The position numbers were made by a program, and so were the translations under genes. Positions 13,901 to 23,322 of a DNA stretch of 44,845 nucleotides are shown piece after piece. Positions within the stretch are counted from its first letter, which is position 1. Each line of letters begins with the position of its first letter. A model generated the notes under the pieces. That model did no database searches. It saw only the letters and a list, made by a program, of their open reading frames with translations, and was not told where the DNA came from. Source of the DNA: a virus; IMG/VR virus record IMGVR_UViG_3300025009_000029, positions 1 through 44,845 of that record; one strand, 5' to 3'.

Positions 13901-16900
13901 CAGAGTTAATGCGTAATCTTCCAGAGGGTATTTCTGGGCGGGTTGCAAAGATTATTGAGGGCGCAACAAAGACCACAGACCTTGACAATGTATGGACACA
14001 CATCTCCGATCCCGTTATTGCTAAAGAAGTCATTGATAGTGTGTTGTCAGACTTTGCCAATTCAAACGATAAGATGGCTGTAACTGCTGATATGTATAAA
14101 GATACCCTCATAAAGACAGGTATCTATGACGAGATCGTGGATGGGTTGAAGAATGTAAAGTCTATCAGAGATATTGCCGATGTTTTCGATAACATTGATA
14201 ATCACTTCCAGGATTATCTTAATAAGTTAACCCAGAACGATATTGAAACACGCATACCTGACGTTGCTAATAGAGTAAAAGCAGAAGGACTACCCGCCGC
14301 CCTCTCAATGTTTAGCGATATGACAATGATGCGTGAAGCAACTATCGCTGGTAAGTGGCAGGCGTTAGACAACCTCTTTGCTCTGCGTGGTGTTGTAGAT
14401 GATGCTGTTTGGCACAAGATGTTCGACAGCCAAATGAAAGCCAACCAAGCAGAGTTTACCAGGCAATCTCAATGGCAAGAGGCTACTTACGAAGGGCTGT
14501 TAGACGCTCTAGGAAAGTCAGACCTTCCAGAAGCCAAAGCCTTCTTAAGTTCATTCAAAGCAGGTAACGACAACTTCTCCAGTTTCTTCAATGAGAAGAT
14601 GAGATTGTGGCAGGAACACGCTGACAGAACAAAAACGCTTACACAGGAAGCAAGGAATATCGACTATAAGGCTACAGAAGCAACCGTAGATGCTCTATGG
14701 AAACAGACTACAGAAAAAGACTTCGCATTACAGTCAGAAGCAGACCGAGCGTTTATAGCATTGAGTGGTGGCGATCCTAAAGTAGTAGTGTGGCGTGGCG
14801 AGTTAGGGAAAATCAGATTAAAGATAAACTCGGAGATGTCTACGTTCAGGGCTTCTCTCAAAGAGTTTACCACAATGACCATTGCACAAAAGAATCAACT
14901 CTACAACAAGTTCATCACAGAAACATATATGGACTTGCAGAGACAGTATAAAGATTTAGAGATGGATGGCGCTCACGGGCTACGCAATGACACACAAGTA
15001 CAAAACTCAATACTCGGAAAAGAAACAAGGGATTTGAACTGGAAAGATATTCCTTCTAACAACCCAGAGTTTAGTGCATTTTTAGACAAGTACCTACCTG
15101 AACAAGAAGGCGTACAAAGATTACCGTTTGGAAGAAGCGAGACGGTTGATATAGTTTCTAAACAAACTGGAAGAAATATTGTTGATATTGGAAATGCAAG
15201 TGAAGCAGAGACATCTATTGTTCTTCGGGCAATATTAGCCAACAACAACGATATTCCGCAAGGCGTTGATATTATCTTTGGACACGGAACTGGAACTGGT
15301 GATACGTGGAGATTTGTCAATGGCGAGAACGTATACGATGTTGTGGCAAGGTTATCTCCAAATAAAAAGGCGTTTGTAATCGCTTGTGACGACACCAATA
15401 AAAGGAATTTCGGTACAGCGCAAGGCGTTATGGTTGACGGCGTAAATAGAAGTTTTACCGATGTTCAACCACTAGGCACTACACCAAGCACCTTGAATCA
15501 GGGTGAGGTAATGGGCGAGGGAAGTAACTTATTCCTTGTAAGTTTACTCGGAAGTCTACGACAAAAAGCCATAGACGACTTCAACACTCCCAGGGCGAAA
15601 GAGGGTATTCCACAAGAGGCTATCCCCGCTTTCAAGAAGTTTATTGCACAGGAGAAACAAAACCTAGCCAGTGACAAGTTGTTTGCTCAAACGTGGGCTG
15701 AATCGCAACGTGATTTTGTGATGCTCAACTACACCAAAAAGACAAACTTTGACAACACACTGTCCACTATCTTCCCGTATCAATTCTGGTACACCAATAC
15801 CATGCGTAATTGGGCTTTACGAATGATTGATCGACCTGCTATTTTCAACCAGTATTTCAGGTACAGACAGGCGCAAGAGAATCTACAAAAGGCTGGAATC
15901 CCTGCAAGGTTGGAGGGAAAGATGAGCGCCTTTGCACCCTACTTACCTGATTGGATGGGAGATACCTTATGGTCTGATCCGATGGGACAGATATATCCAT
16001 TCTCACAAGCCCTACAACCTTTCAAGAACATTATGGGGTTGCAGGAAGATTTGACCACAAGCGCAGGTTACATCCTGAACGATATGGTAAAGGCTGGAAA
16101 GATAAGCAAGGCAGAAGCCACAGAAGCCAAAACAAAGATGTCTGGTGACTTGTGGAATCAGGCTATGGCACAGGCTACAGATGAAAGCGCTTTGTCAGAC
16201 CCATCCAGTATGGTTGGTTTAATGATGCAACCTGGTATGCACTGGGATATTCTCTCGAAACTTGTTACTGGTAATCAAGACAAGATAAGCCCCACCCCTG
16301 CTTACAGAACAGGTCAGGCAATAGAACAACTAGGAACTTACGCAGGTGTAAATGCTAAGCCTCTCACTTGGTTGGAAACTAACGCAAGGAAAGCCATTGG
16401 AATGTCTCAATCTGTTGCAAAATACGGACAATTCGGTGACTACTACGTTGAAAGAATGTTATCCAATATGGCATTTGAGGGAACTATTTCCTCTAAAGAA
16501 GCAAGAGAAGCAATGGTAACACACGCTGGAAGTGCTTGGGAACAGGCAGATAAACGAGTTATGGAAGAAATAACCCTGAAACAACCAGGTATGCTTCCCG
16601 TAGTTGGCGCTATCAACGGTGCTAATTTTTGGCAGATCAGTTCGGCAACATTCAAGTCTCTATTCCCACAGGGTTTACTTCCACAAGGCGAACTTATCTA
16701 CAAGGGACAGCAACAAGAATACAACCTGGCTTGGGAGAAGTATAACGCCGGAGATAAGTCGGCACTATCAGACTTCTATAATGAACATCCTGAATATAAA
16801 ACAAGAAGCGCTTTGTACACCAAAGACCCAGAAGCCAGGATGAAGCAATACATCATTAGTGACATTTGGGATAGTTATGGTGCTAGTGGAAGCGCAAACA

Positions 16901-17772
16901 AAAGCCTATTGAGAGATGCTCTCGGAGAGGACTTTGAAAAAGCGTTCCTACAAGGATCAGCAGAAACTCAATCCGCTATTCCGCTAGAAACTCTAATCAT
17001 TTGGTCAAGGAAGATTGGCAATACTATTCCCAAACCAGAAGCAATGCCTGATTTTTCAGCACCAGAAGGCGTTACAAATATAGAGTTGTGGAGTAAGGAC
17101 ATTGCAACTTCCTATGACCAGTATGTAAAAGAGAGAGAAGCAATGTTCCCGCTTTACTACTCTTTACAAACCGCGTTCTTTGATCTACCGAAGTCTGAAC
17201 AATCTGCCTTCCTAAAATCCAATCCCTCTTTGAAAGAGTATTGGGACTGGAAAGAAAAGTATGAGATAGACCATCCTGAATTATCGCCTGTATTTGCAAG
17301 TCAACAGATGGTGGATGTATCTAAGAATCCTGACGTTACTCTAAAAGGTTTCGACCCCGAACTCCTGAAACAACTAAACGACTACTACTCCGGTATTCAA
17401 ATGACCTCTGGAGCGTGGGAGATGTTAGGCTATGAATGGGAGCAACTCGGCAGACCTTATGGGACTTTGAAGAAATGGATGTCAAAGGTTATCGAACCTG
17501 CGATCACGGGCAAGAGCGTACCGCAGGATAGTTTCTGGACTGATGGTAATTCGGCAGTATATGGTGCTTACAAACAAGAACTTGAAAGCCGTTACCCGAC
17601 CTACTCCAGTCTGAATGAAACATATTGGAACTTGCCTAAAAACCAGAGAGATGCTTTTGTAGATGCCAACCCCGTGCTGCAAGAAGCCTGGGATTGGAAG
17701 GAGGATTACTTATCGAGCCATCCAGAGGTAAGAAGTATTTTAGAGTATATTAGCTCAAAATACGGTAATTAA
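10999..17772 (+). CDS. Giant internal virion protein with embedded clan-CD-protease-like segment (2257 aa)
   Basis: TTG at 10999 follows GGAGAATCTAA and directly abuts the previous stop. At 2,257 residues this is by far the largest gene. A hydrophobic stretch at about 225-290 could cross a membrane. Long helical regions carry an IFPYQFWYTNTMRNWALR segment typical of large polyvalent or ejection proteins. Residues 1427-1465 read FGHGTGTGD ... FVIACDD, with His1429 and Cys1463 placed as in clan CD cysteine peptidases. The C-terminus has two copies of a roughly 65-residue repeat (about 2039-2105 and 2191-2257) with WDWKExY and HPE. It probably enters the cell with DNA to build a channel, like T7 gp16 or N4 virion proteins. 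Confidence 0.85.
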   Translation: MADQPIYKGYAPGKKPPLAKQPSKPIILPSVEKNTPMTEEDRQAFYKMSNAEKMSYISQRQKGFKTDADYFPKNPLQNVHVMNQARDMNVSIYPTLPGMGANGWEYQKQNTNRPIGFWENPQRIARFKDYIDANPDAVLPTWLDKDVINSAYSYLQYANHNKPVQEWGVLTDQDPITDALRSLPEPENPRAIDPLVTDYDLEKTVNPEDLTAYQRALYGFMSPQPGKFSVGAVAQTGLSALGTGGGTSFVLQKLTGLLQTIGITKNPAMFAQPAGIAGAVIFGSATWWQMQTGEELGAVNTLRWLVAPPGLRLTKLGKQIDQKVIDIIDSKPGLREWLEQYNPIQFKYGQEAIAKAFNVFSEMVAGVLGVVAQATSGDEDFSEVAKNLGAAYKAGKLSYVAYGKTKNPLLPLSEGKPLEEGKMWDISSGENKPVDIPSGFTVEATALDRLRNQIVSDPDNYKKYKQEFITRFGVEGQLNDFVLQTLLDPMNAAPYTNAKLVEFAGKKTNNPAMQYAGKFSQGNPVVDAIPFPFNAGVELLSGGRLQGSKGFVGAMDAYKNFINGNIPANMKGKIPYKAPADYTRLEKLIGGLNEDGVPKNLSPQDFSKKAVENASELMPDAKALLWSYTLTDRLYFLWDYSGKDVDAFLKLVQASSQADPKLVKEQIASIFNESGLPEDYMDARQFNSPIAAALATGLKKAVDSGDMSMIVQKFQATAENRMNLQRYASFFGTTDAKLIKDYKDGKINYDNLIKQLSLDPMKAEIAKVLFPNGDSTMFKIDMDIFSKGNTAYNDSMLGLEIINHINNSLDDFVINRFGIKMDDPLWMRLNHTMKGLQSLALLSMNPRYFIYNTMNNMITRIASNNYGYTDFKKFVDTYEPFVSRQDIEGGLSQDLLNNANVLLKGKNQKAKGSAVLERGVDKITRKLGDVLGFATKASRWNEKFESRQSFAIEYINAFGKIRRVELPAELMRNLPEGISGRVAKIIEGATKTTDLDNVWTHISDPVIAKEVIDSVLSDFANSNDKMAVTADMYKDTLIKTGIYDEIVDGLKNVKSIRDIADVFDNIDNHFQDYLNKLTQNDIETRIPDVANRVKAEGLPAALSMFSDMTMMREATIAGKWQALDNLFALRGVVDDAVWHKMFDSQMKANQAEFTRQSQWQEATYEGLLDALGKSDLPEAKAFLSSFKAGNDNFSSFFNEKMRLWQEHADRTKTLTQEARNIDYKATEATVDALWKQTTEKDFALQSEADRAFIALSGGDPKVVVWRGELGKIRLKINSEMSTFRASLKEFTTMTIAQKNQLYNKFITETYMDLQRQYKDLEMDGAHGLRNDTQVQNSILGKETRDLNWKDIPSNNPEFSAFLDKYLPEQEGVQRLPFGRSETVDIVSKQTGRNIVDIGNASEAETSIVLRAILANNNDIPQGVDIIFGHGTGTGDTWRFVNGENVYDVVARLSPNKKAFVIACDDTNKRNFGTAQGVMVDGVNRSFTDVQPLGTTPSTLNQGEVMGEGSNLFLVSLLGSLRQKAIDDFNTPRAKEGIPQEAIPAFKKFIAQEKQNLASDKLFAQTWAESQRDFVMLNYTKKTNFDNTLSTIFPYQFWYTNTMRNWALRMIDRPAIFNQYFRYRQAQENLQKAGIPARLEGKMSAFAPYLPDWMGDTLWSDPMGQIYPFSQALQPFKNIMGLQEDLTTSAGYILNDMVKAGKISKAEATEAKTKMSGDLWNQAMAQATDESALSDPSSMVGLMMQPGMHWDILSKLVTGNQDKISPTPAYRTGQAIEQLGTYAGVNAKPLTWLETNARKAIGMSQSVAKYGQFGDYYVERMLSNMAFEGTISSKEAREAMVTHAGSAWEQADKRVMEEITLKQPGMLPVVGAINGANFWQISSATFKSLFPQGLLPQGELIYKGQQQEYNLAWEKYNAGDKSALSDFYNEHPEYKTRSALYTKDPEARMKQYIISDIWDSYGASGSANKSLLRDALGEDFEKAFLQGSAETQSAIPLETLIIWSRKIGNTIPKPEAMPDFSAPEGVTNIELWSKDIATSYDQYVKEREAMFPLYYSLQTAFFDLPKSEQSAFLKSNPSLKEYWDWKEKYEIDHPELSPVFASQQMVDVSKNPDVTLKGFDPELLKQLNDYYSGIQMTSGAWEMLGYEWEQLGRPYGTLKKWMSKVIEPAITGKSVPQDSFWTDGNSAVYGAYKQELESRYPTYSSLNETYWNLPKNQRDAFVDANPVLQEAWDWKEDYLSSHPEVRSILEYISSKYGN

Positions 17773-17801
17773 AAATAGAAATTTTGTTCAACTTATGATA
17801 C
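17772..17801 (+). promoter_or_regulatory. Rightward promoter element, copy 2 (before scaffold and capsid)
   Basis: AAAATAGAAATTT and ACTTATGATAC recur here; the element matches 2941-2970 at 27 of 30 bases. TATGAT (17794-17799) is the -10 box. It begins on the last base of the previous stop codon. It would give the scaffold-capsid block its own strong transcription. Confidence 0.65.
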
Positions 17802-17822
17802 TATGATAAAGGAGTAATTTGT

Positions 17823-18536
17823 ATGCCAGAACCAATTAATGCTACCGTTCCGTCCCAGCAGGTAGAGCAGCCTGCACAAGTTCCAACCCCCACACCCGTA
17901 GAGGTCGCTACACCCGAACCCGTAGTGGTGGCACAAGGACAAGAGACTGGACAAGAGCCAAAGGCTTTGACAGAACAACAGGTTTTGGATTTGATTGAAA
18001 AGAGAGCAACAGAGATAGCACAGAAACAATCTCTCGAAGCAATCAGGCAAGCCCAGAGCCTCACCGACAAATTAGACGCTCGACTAAACAAAGAGTTCGA
18101 GAACAGGCTAAAGGCTATTGAATCTGCAACTGGAATACAACTGACGGAAGCACAGAAGTACGCACTACAGCGTCAGACAGCAGAACAGTTGAAAGCAGAA
18201 GAAGCCCAACAGGAGACCCCTGTTCAACAACCACATCCGCTTATGGCAGATGTGAAGCGTATCGCAGACAAGTATGCTGGGACGATCATCACCAGCCAAG
18301 ACCCCGAATACGGTACTGTCAATGTTGATGGTACGTGGGGCGAATGGCAAGAGACATACGAGCGTGCGGTAAAGGCTAAGGTTAGTCGATTAGCGCCTAA
18401 ACAAACTCCTTCAGTTGAAGAATCAAACGCGAATCCCGAAGGTAGGATTGCAAAAACTCCAGTTAGTAAAACTGGTGGATTGCCTGATAACCTTCCCGCC
18501 ATTGATTACTTCAAACAAGCTTTATCTAAAAAATAG
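17823..18536 (+). CDS. Capsid scaffolding protein
   Basis: This 237-residue acidic protein has a Pro/Gln/Val-rich N-terminus (1-48), a long coiled-coil region (about 49-130, EQQVLDLIEKRATEIAQ, LEAIRQAQSLTDKLDARLNK) and a basic C-terminus. This layout and its place directly before the capsid gene are those of phage scaffolds, which guide procapsid assembly and then leave. It has its own promoter and the site AAAGGAGTAATTTGT. Confidence 0.85.
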   Translation: MPEPINATVPSQQVEQPAQVPTPTPVEVATPEPVVVAQGQETGQEPKALTEQQVLDLIEKRATEIAQKQSLEAIRQAQSLTDKLDARLNKEFENRLKAIESATGIQLTEAQKYALQRQTAEQLKAEEAQQETPVQQPHPLMADVKRIADKYAGTIITSQDPEYGTVNVDGTWGEWQETYERAVKAKVSRLAPKQTPSVEESNANPEGRIAKTPVSKTGGLPDNLPAIDYFKQALSKK

Positions 18537-18554
18537 TCTTTGAAGGAGACCTAA

Positions 18555-19523
18555 ATGGCTTACACCCTGTCTGATTTCTACGCACAGGCGACCCAACCTC
18601 TTAAGAAAGGCATCTATGATATTTTCCGCAAGGAAAGTTTCATCATGGATAAACTTCCCTGGGAGACTACGGGAACCAACAGTGTAGAATATCTACGCAC
18701 TAAAACCCTTCCTACCATCACAGCCCGTAAAATCGGCGCTGATATGATCGCTAGTAAGGGCGTACTCGAACCTATGGAGGAACAGACCTGTATCCTCTCC
18801 GCGAATATTGACGTACCGAAAGAGTATGTCGAAGCCAAGAACACTGTTCAGGATATTCGCGCCGTCCAGCAAAAAATGTTCACGCAAGCAATGGCGTACA
18901 AGTTCAATGATATGTTTATCAACGGCAACCCCGTTACCAATGCTGATGAATTGGTTGGTATCCGACACCGCTTGATTAACGATCTCGCAGCCGCACAGTC
19001 TATTAGTGGCGCTGCACTTGACATCTCGCCTGACACCGCCTCGACAACCTGGTACAACCAACTGATCGACCTCGTTGAAGAACTGATGTCCTTGTTCGTT
19101 GATGGTAAACCTGATGCCCTGTTGATGAACCGACAGACCAAACTACGCCTTGAATCTGCATTACGCATTGCAGGTGTCCTTGATACCACAAAGGATAACT
19201 ACGAGCGCAAACAGACCACATGGGGCGCTGGTGGGCCTGCGATAATCGACATTGGCTACAAGGGCGACCAGTCCACGGGGATCATCCTCAATACCGAACT
19301 CGCTAATGGTACTGCCGTTACTGGTGGTGTTGATACCTCTATCTATGCGGTCAAGTTTGGCGAGGAGTTCCTTATGGGCTTCCAGAGGAAAGCATTGGAA
19401 GCAGAAGATCAGGGATTGCTTGAGAATCGCACCATGTATCGGTCATACATTGACTGGGATCCTGGGATTATGATTGTTAATCCGCGCTCCGTTGCCCGTT
19501 TGTATGGCATAGTCGCAGCGTAA
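18555..19523 (+). CDS. Major capsid protein (HK97-fold type)
   Basis: The 322-residue protein follows the scaffold and has the pattern of an HK97-type shell protein: an N-terminal arm (FYAQATQPLKKGIYDIF), a spine helix region with DVPKEYVEAKNTVQDIRAVQQ, a DALLMNRQTKLRLESAL segment typical of the A-domain, and a final beta strand (IDWDPGIMIVNPRSVARLYG). A strong site, TTTGAAGGAGACCTAA, precedes ATG. Codon choice looks visibly more GC-rich and regular than in neighbours, consistent with high expression. Confidence 0.92.
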   Translation: MAYTLSDFYAQATQPLKKGIYDIFRKESFIMDKLPWETTGTNSVEYLRTKTLPTITARKIGADMIASKGVLEPMEEQTCILSANIDVPKEYVEAKNTVQDIRAVQQKMFTQAMAYKFNDMFINGNPVTNADELVGIRHRLINDLAAAQSISGAALDISPDTASTTWYNQLIDLVEELMSLFVDGKPDALLMNRQTKLRLESALRIAGVLDTTKDNYERKQTTWGAGGPAIIDIGYKGDQSTGIILNTELANGTAVTGGVDTSIYAVKFGEEFLMGFQRKALEAEDQGLLENRTMYRSYIDWDPGIMIVNPRSVARLYGIVAA

Positions 19524-19536
19524 AGGAGAGTGAAAA

Positions 19537-19893
19537 ATGCCTGCTGATACCAATTTAATCATCAAGTCAAGTGGTGCTGTTACTACGACCACAACCGGTT
19601 CTGTTGTTGACCTGGGAACACGTGTAATCCAACCTTTACGTTTTCGGTTGAACGTGACCTCGATCACTGGCGCTACCGGAACTGCCGCGATCAAACTACA
19701 GCATTGCGCTACAACTGGTGGAACTTACCAGGATTTAGGCGCATTTGCTTCTGTGACTACGGCTGTGGGTGAGCAGTTCCTAACTGTTCGTCCTATGCAG
19801 TTCATCAAGTATGTTGCAACTATGTCCGGTACTACACCGAACATGACCTTTGCGATTGATGTCCTGCCTGCCGGACGCTACAACCGTCACTAA
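19537..19893 (+). CDS. Capsid decoration or head-stabilising protein (118 aa)
   Basis: The start follows AAAGGAGAGTGAAAA. The 118-residue product is a Thr/Gly/Ala-rich beta sandwich (LIIKSSGAVTTTTTGSVVDL, FIKYVATMSG, MTFAIDVLPAG), like the Ig-like or jelly-roll proteins encoded just after phage capsid genes. It probably binds the outside of the shell. The stable hairpin at 19902-19928 follows and may shift transcript levels between head and tail genes. Confidence 0.75.
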   Translation: MPADTNLIIKSSGAVTTTTTGSVVDLGTRVIQPLRFRLNVTSITGATGTAAIKLQHCATTGGTYQDLGAFASVTTAVGEQFLTVRPMQFIKYVATMSGTTPNMTFAIDVLPAGRYNRH

Positions 19894-19901
19894 CCACTAA
19901 G

Positions 19902-19928
19902 AGGGGGGAGATGAAAATTCTCCCCCCG
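19902..19928 (+). terminator. GC-rich hairpin after the decoration gene (partial terminator or mRNA stabiliser)
   Basis: GGGGGGAGA (19903-19911) pairs perfectly with TCTCCCCCC (19919-19927) around TGAAAAT. No U-run follows, so complete termination is unlikely. It lies between the high-demand capsid genes and the tail genes, where a stabilising 3' structure or attenuator would be useful. Confidence 0.6.
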
Positions 19929-19939
19929 AAGGACAACTT

Positions 19940-20737
19940 ATGACAACGCTTGCAGACATAATGCTAGACGTTGCCGAAATTCTTGGTGGCGTTAGGGTTG
20001 GCACGGCCACAGGTGGCAGCACAACCACACTTGTAGATACAAACAGAACCGAACCTGCTGAATACTGGTTAGACGGTACGTTGTTTCTATTAAGTGGAAC
20101 TTATGCTGGTGTTGCTTCAAGGATTTCTGCATACTCTGAAAACACAATAACCGTACCTGCTACAGTTGGTGGTGCAATCGTAGCTGGTGTTCAATACGCC
20201 GTTGCTCCCCCTAAATACACCTTTGACCAAATGCAAATTGCAATACAAAGGGCTATAGATGAAGTGGGAGAGGCGGTTGCTGTTGATATAACTACTCTCG
20301 TTACTGCCACTACACATACCTATGCCCTTCCTGCCGGAGTATCTAATGTACTTCGTGTGGAAGTTGCTAGTTCTACTACAAGCCCTTACTCTTTTCAACC
20401 TACCTACTTCTGGGAAGAAAACAGTGGGTATATCTACTTTGTACCAACCAAAGCCCCCTCTACTGTTGGGGCGATCATACGTGTGTGGTATCGAACTCCA
20501 CACGCTGCCCTCTCTTTATACAGCACAGTTGTTTCTCCGAATGTAAACCAGGAATGGCTGAAGTGGAAAGCGGTTGTGAATGTGTATAGGGATACTATTT
20601 CGCAAACAGGTAAAGATGATGCTGTAATCATTGAACTCTTGAATCAGGCTATGGCTAAAGAAAAAGAGTTGCAGATGCGGAGAAAGTCTTTACATAACTA
20701 CATCACAAGTAATGACCCTAAACTGGCGAGTTATTAA
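19940..20737 (+). CDS. Head-tail connector / tail tubular protein A-like (265 aa)
   Basis: GAAGGACAACTT precedes ATG. The protein has an N-terminal helix (TLADIMLDVAEIL), a beta-rich insert (30-95), then FDQMQIAIQRAIDEVGEAV, a helix pattern common in gp11/gatekeeper-type adaptors of short-tailed phages, and a C-terminal helical region (about 195-265). It overlaps the tail-tube gene by one base (TAATG). The position between capsid and tail nozzle supports the adaptor role that joins portal to tail. Confidence 0.65.
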   Translation: MTTLADIMLDVAEILGGVRVGTATGGSTTTLVDTNRTEPAEYWLDGTLFLLSGTYAGVASRISAYSENTITVPATVGGAIVAGVQYAVAPPKYTFDQMQIAIQRAIDEVGEAVAVDITTLVTATTHTYALPAGVSNVLRVEVASSTTSPYSFQPTYFWEENSGYIYFVPTKAPSTVGAIIRVWYRTPHAALSLYSTVVSPNVNQEWLKWKAVVNVYRDTISQTGKDDAVIIELLNQAMAKEKELQMRRKSLHNYITSNDPKLASY

Positions 20738-23322
20738 TGATTAGAGTATCTCCTGACGAAAAATCACCTACTCACGACTTCTCTTTCTCTGATGGGGAAA
20801 AAGAAGTTGGTCTTATTGTTGTAGACAGTAAGGGGGATCACGCTCCTTTATCTGTGTCTGGGGCTAGTACGATCCGAACAGCAGTAAAGACAACTACAGG
20901 TAATACTAAATACTCTGACTTTGAAGCGCCATACTCACCTATCGCACAGGATAATTGGGCGAATGGCAGGGGTGGCGAGGACTACGATAACGACACATCA
21001 AAGTTTATGGATTCTTATAGATGTAATTCGTTACAAGGTACGATAATGCTAGGCCCGCAAGCAACTTATACCAAAGGGTTTAGAGATCAAGACTTCTCAC
21101 TTCCAGGTAATTTATCCTGGCACTCGATGTTATCCGGTGCTACTAAATACCTTGCAGTAAAGTTTACCGCTTCTTCAAGTTATTCCGCTACGGCTATTTA
21201 TCTACATCTTCGCCGGAGGGGAACGCCTACCGACCTAACGATTGAGTTGTGTTCTGACAGTTCTGGGCCGGATACAGTTCTACAAACAACCACAGTTACA
21301 ACAACTAATATTACAGATACCGTTGCTGTGTTTCACAAGGCAACTATAACGGCTGAATCGCTCACGGTTGGTACATCATACTGGATAAAGGTTTATGCCG
21401 CTTCCTCTACAGACGAGGACTACTGGCAGGTTGGAACTAAGGCTCTTGCTGGAACTACAAAGAAGTCTGCCGATAATACTACTTGGGCTGATGCTACGAT
21501 TGACCTGTATTATCGGATAACTGCTGCTGACGTTGCTCCTGCAAGGATGAAGTTCTTTACTTATAAAAGAGCCGCTTGGTGTGTAAAGTCTGCCGATACT
21601 GGCGCTCCGGTCTTATATCTCAATGGAGATATTGGGGCTGCTGATGCCAATACAGGTGCTTTGACAACTCTTGTTGATGCTACAAAGTCTTGGGTAGCGA
21701 GTGAGTGGATAGGCGCTATTGTTATTCTTGTGGGCGGTCCTGGTTCAAACGAAACAAAACCCTGGCGAACTATCACGGCAAACAGTTCAAACACACTCAC
21801 ATTAGATAGTGCTTGGGTGGTAGAACACACAACAGCTACTGAATATGTGATTGTAAATACAGACAAGTGGCAGGTCATAGCAGGACACGGACTTACCGCT
21901 CCCGTTACAGACATATTTATCAATAATAACTTTGTTTACTTCTGTCAGGGTGATGCCGTAAATATCAGACGGTTCAGATGGTATGACAATTCAGGAACAG
22001 GAACATACCAATACGCGGATGACGGTACTAACAAAGCAGTATTCTTAACTTCTGTTCGTGATTCTACGGATGGGCTTACGATCTGGAAGGCTAACAATCT
22101 TGATGCTTCCAATCTTATAAGTGTTGCGAGTGCTACTCCTGCAACTACTTGGGCGAATATGACCTTTGCTACTGCCATTCCTTTCTATGACGACAATGGA
22201 AAAATAACCTCTATTCTAGAATACGGTTCTACCAAACTTCTTTGGATATTCAGGGAAGGTTCTGTATTCAATATCAATGCTGGTGCGCCTGATGAAATAC
22301 CATTGAAAGAAATGAGGGCGGTACAGTCGTGGCAGAATGGTATGGCTTCTCTTGTACACGGTGTTTATTTATACTTCAATCTAGGCTCTGGGATAGAAAG
22401 ATATAACGATGGTCTTTTAGTTGATATGGGGCCGAATCGTGATGCAGGACTTCCTTCTGACAGGCAGGGAGTTGTGGCTTCTATGTCTGGGTATCCTGGT
22501 AAGTTCTTCGTGTGCGTGGATGCTGGCGATAACACGTCCTCTTTACTGGCTTACAACCTTGTAGGTTATCACGAAATCTTTAGGTCGCCAGTTGCAGGAC
22601 AAAGGATATTTCACAGTGTTATGCAGACAATTCCGGGGGATGCTCCCGATAGATTGTGGGTGAATGTAGGGCAAGACCTTATTTGGCTGTCGATGCCCTC
22701 TCTTACAGTAGACCCAAGTAAAGATACTAATTCAAGGTTTACACACGAAAGTTCATTGATTACAGGATGGATGTACGCTACGCTGTTTGATGTTTACAAA
22801 CTGTATAACTCGGTGAAACTGTTTACAGAGAATCTGGACGAGGATCACCACTTTATAGAAGCAGACTACCAATTAGACAATGAAGATGATGGATGGATTG
22901 CTCTTGAAGATAACTTTTACTTATCTCCAAAACAAGAGTATCAACTATCGGAAACAGGTCTTACGGGTTATCGACTTCGTATGAGATGGCGACTGTCTAC
23001 TGACGATGCAAGCACGACCCCTATTATCAAGACAACTGTAATAGAAGCGATCAGTAAAGTTCCCCCGAAATACTCTTATTCATTCTCTTACAGGGCTAAA
23101 GATGGGGATGTGAACTTACGTGGGGAATCGGAAGATTACACAGCCGGAGATAAGATAGCCCTATTAAGGCAATGGTCAGACCACGTAACACAACTAACAA
23201 TGAGAAGCACGATGTCAGAGTTTGACAACAAGCAAGTGTTTATCGACCCTGCTCCTATCCAACCATTCCAAGAACACAAGGAAGGTTACACACACAGGAT
23301 GGTAGCAACGGAGTTAACTTGA
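20737..23322 (+). CDS. Tail tubular protein B-like / nozzle protein (861 aa)
   Basis: This 861-residue beta-rich protein resembles the tail nozzle of short-tailed phages: repeated beta blades (YVIVNTDKWQVIAGHG, FINNNFVYFCQGDAVNIRRF, TSILEYGSTKLLWIFREGSV) indicate a propeller-like core. The N-terminal third contains a jelly-roll insert (about 120-260). Coupled by TAATG to the connector gene, and followed by fibres. It would form the short tail tube. Confidence 0.7.
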   Translation: MIRVSPDEKSPTHDFSFSDGEKEVGLIVVDSKGDHAPLSVSGASTIRTAVKTTTGNTKYSDFEAPYSPIAQDNWANGRGGEDYDNDTSKFMDSYRCNSLQGTIMLGPQATYTKGFRDQDFSLPGNLSWHSMLSGATKYLAVKFTASSSYSATAIYLHLRRRGTPTDLTIELCSDSSGPDTVLQTTTVTTTNITDTVAVFHKATITAESLTVGTSYWIKVYAASSTDEDYWQVGTKALAGTTKKSADNTTWADATIDLYYRITAADVAPARMKFFTYKRAAWCVKSADTGAPVLYLNGDIGAADANTGALTTLVDATKSWVASEWIGAIVILVGGPGSNETKPWRTITANSSNTLTLDSAWVVEHTTATEYVIVNTDKWQVIAGHGLTAPVTDIFINNNFVYFCQGDAVNIRRFRWYDNSGTGTYQYADDGTNKAVFLTSVRDSTDGLTIWKANNLDASNLISVASATPATTWANMTFATAIPFYDDNGKITSILEYGSTKLLWIFREGSVFNINAGAPDEIPLKEMRAVQSWQNGMASLVHGVYLYFNLGSGIERYNDGLLVDMGPNRDAGLPSDRQGVVASMSGYPGKFFVCVDAGDNTSSLLAYNLVGYHEIFRSPVAGQRIFHSVMQTIPGDAPDRLWVNVGQDLIWLSMPSLTVDPSKDTNSRFTHESSLITGWMYATLFDVYKLYNSVKLFTENLDEDHHFIEADYQLDNEDDGWIALEDNFYLSPKQEYQLSETGLTGYRLRMRWRLSTDDASTTPIIKTTVIEAISKVPPKYSYSFSYRAKDGDVNLRGESEDYTAGDKIALLRQWSDHVTQLTMRSTMSEFDNKQVFIDPAPIQPFQEHKEGYTHRMVATELT

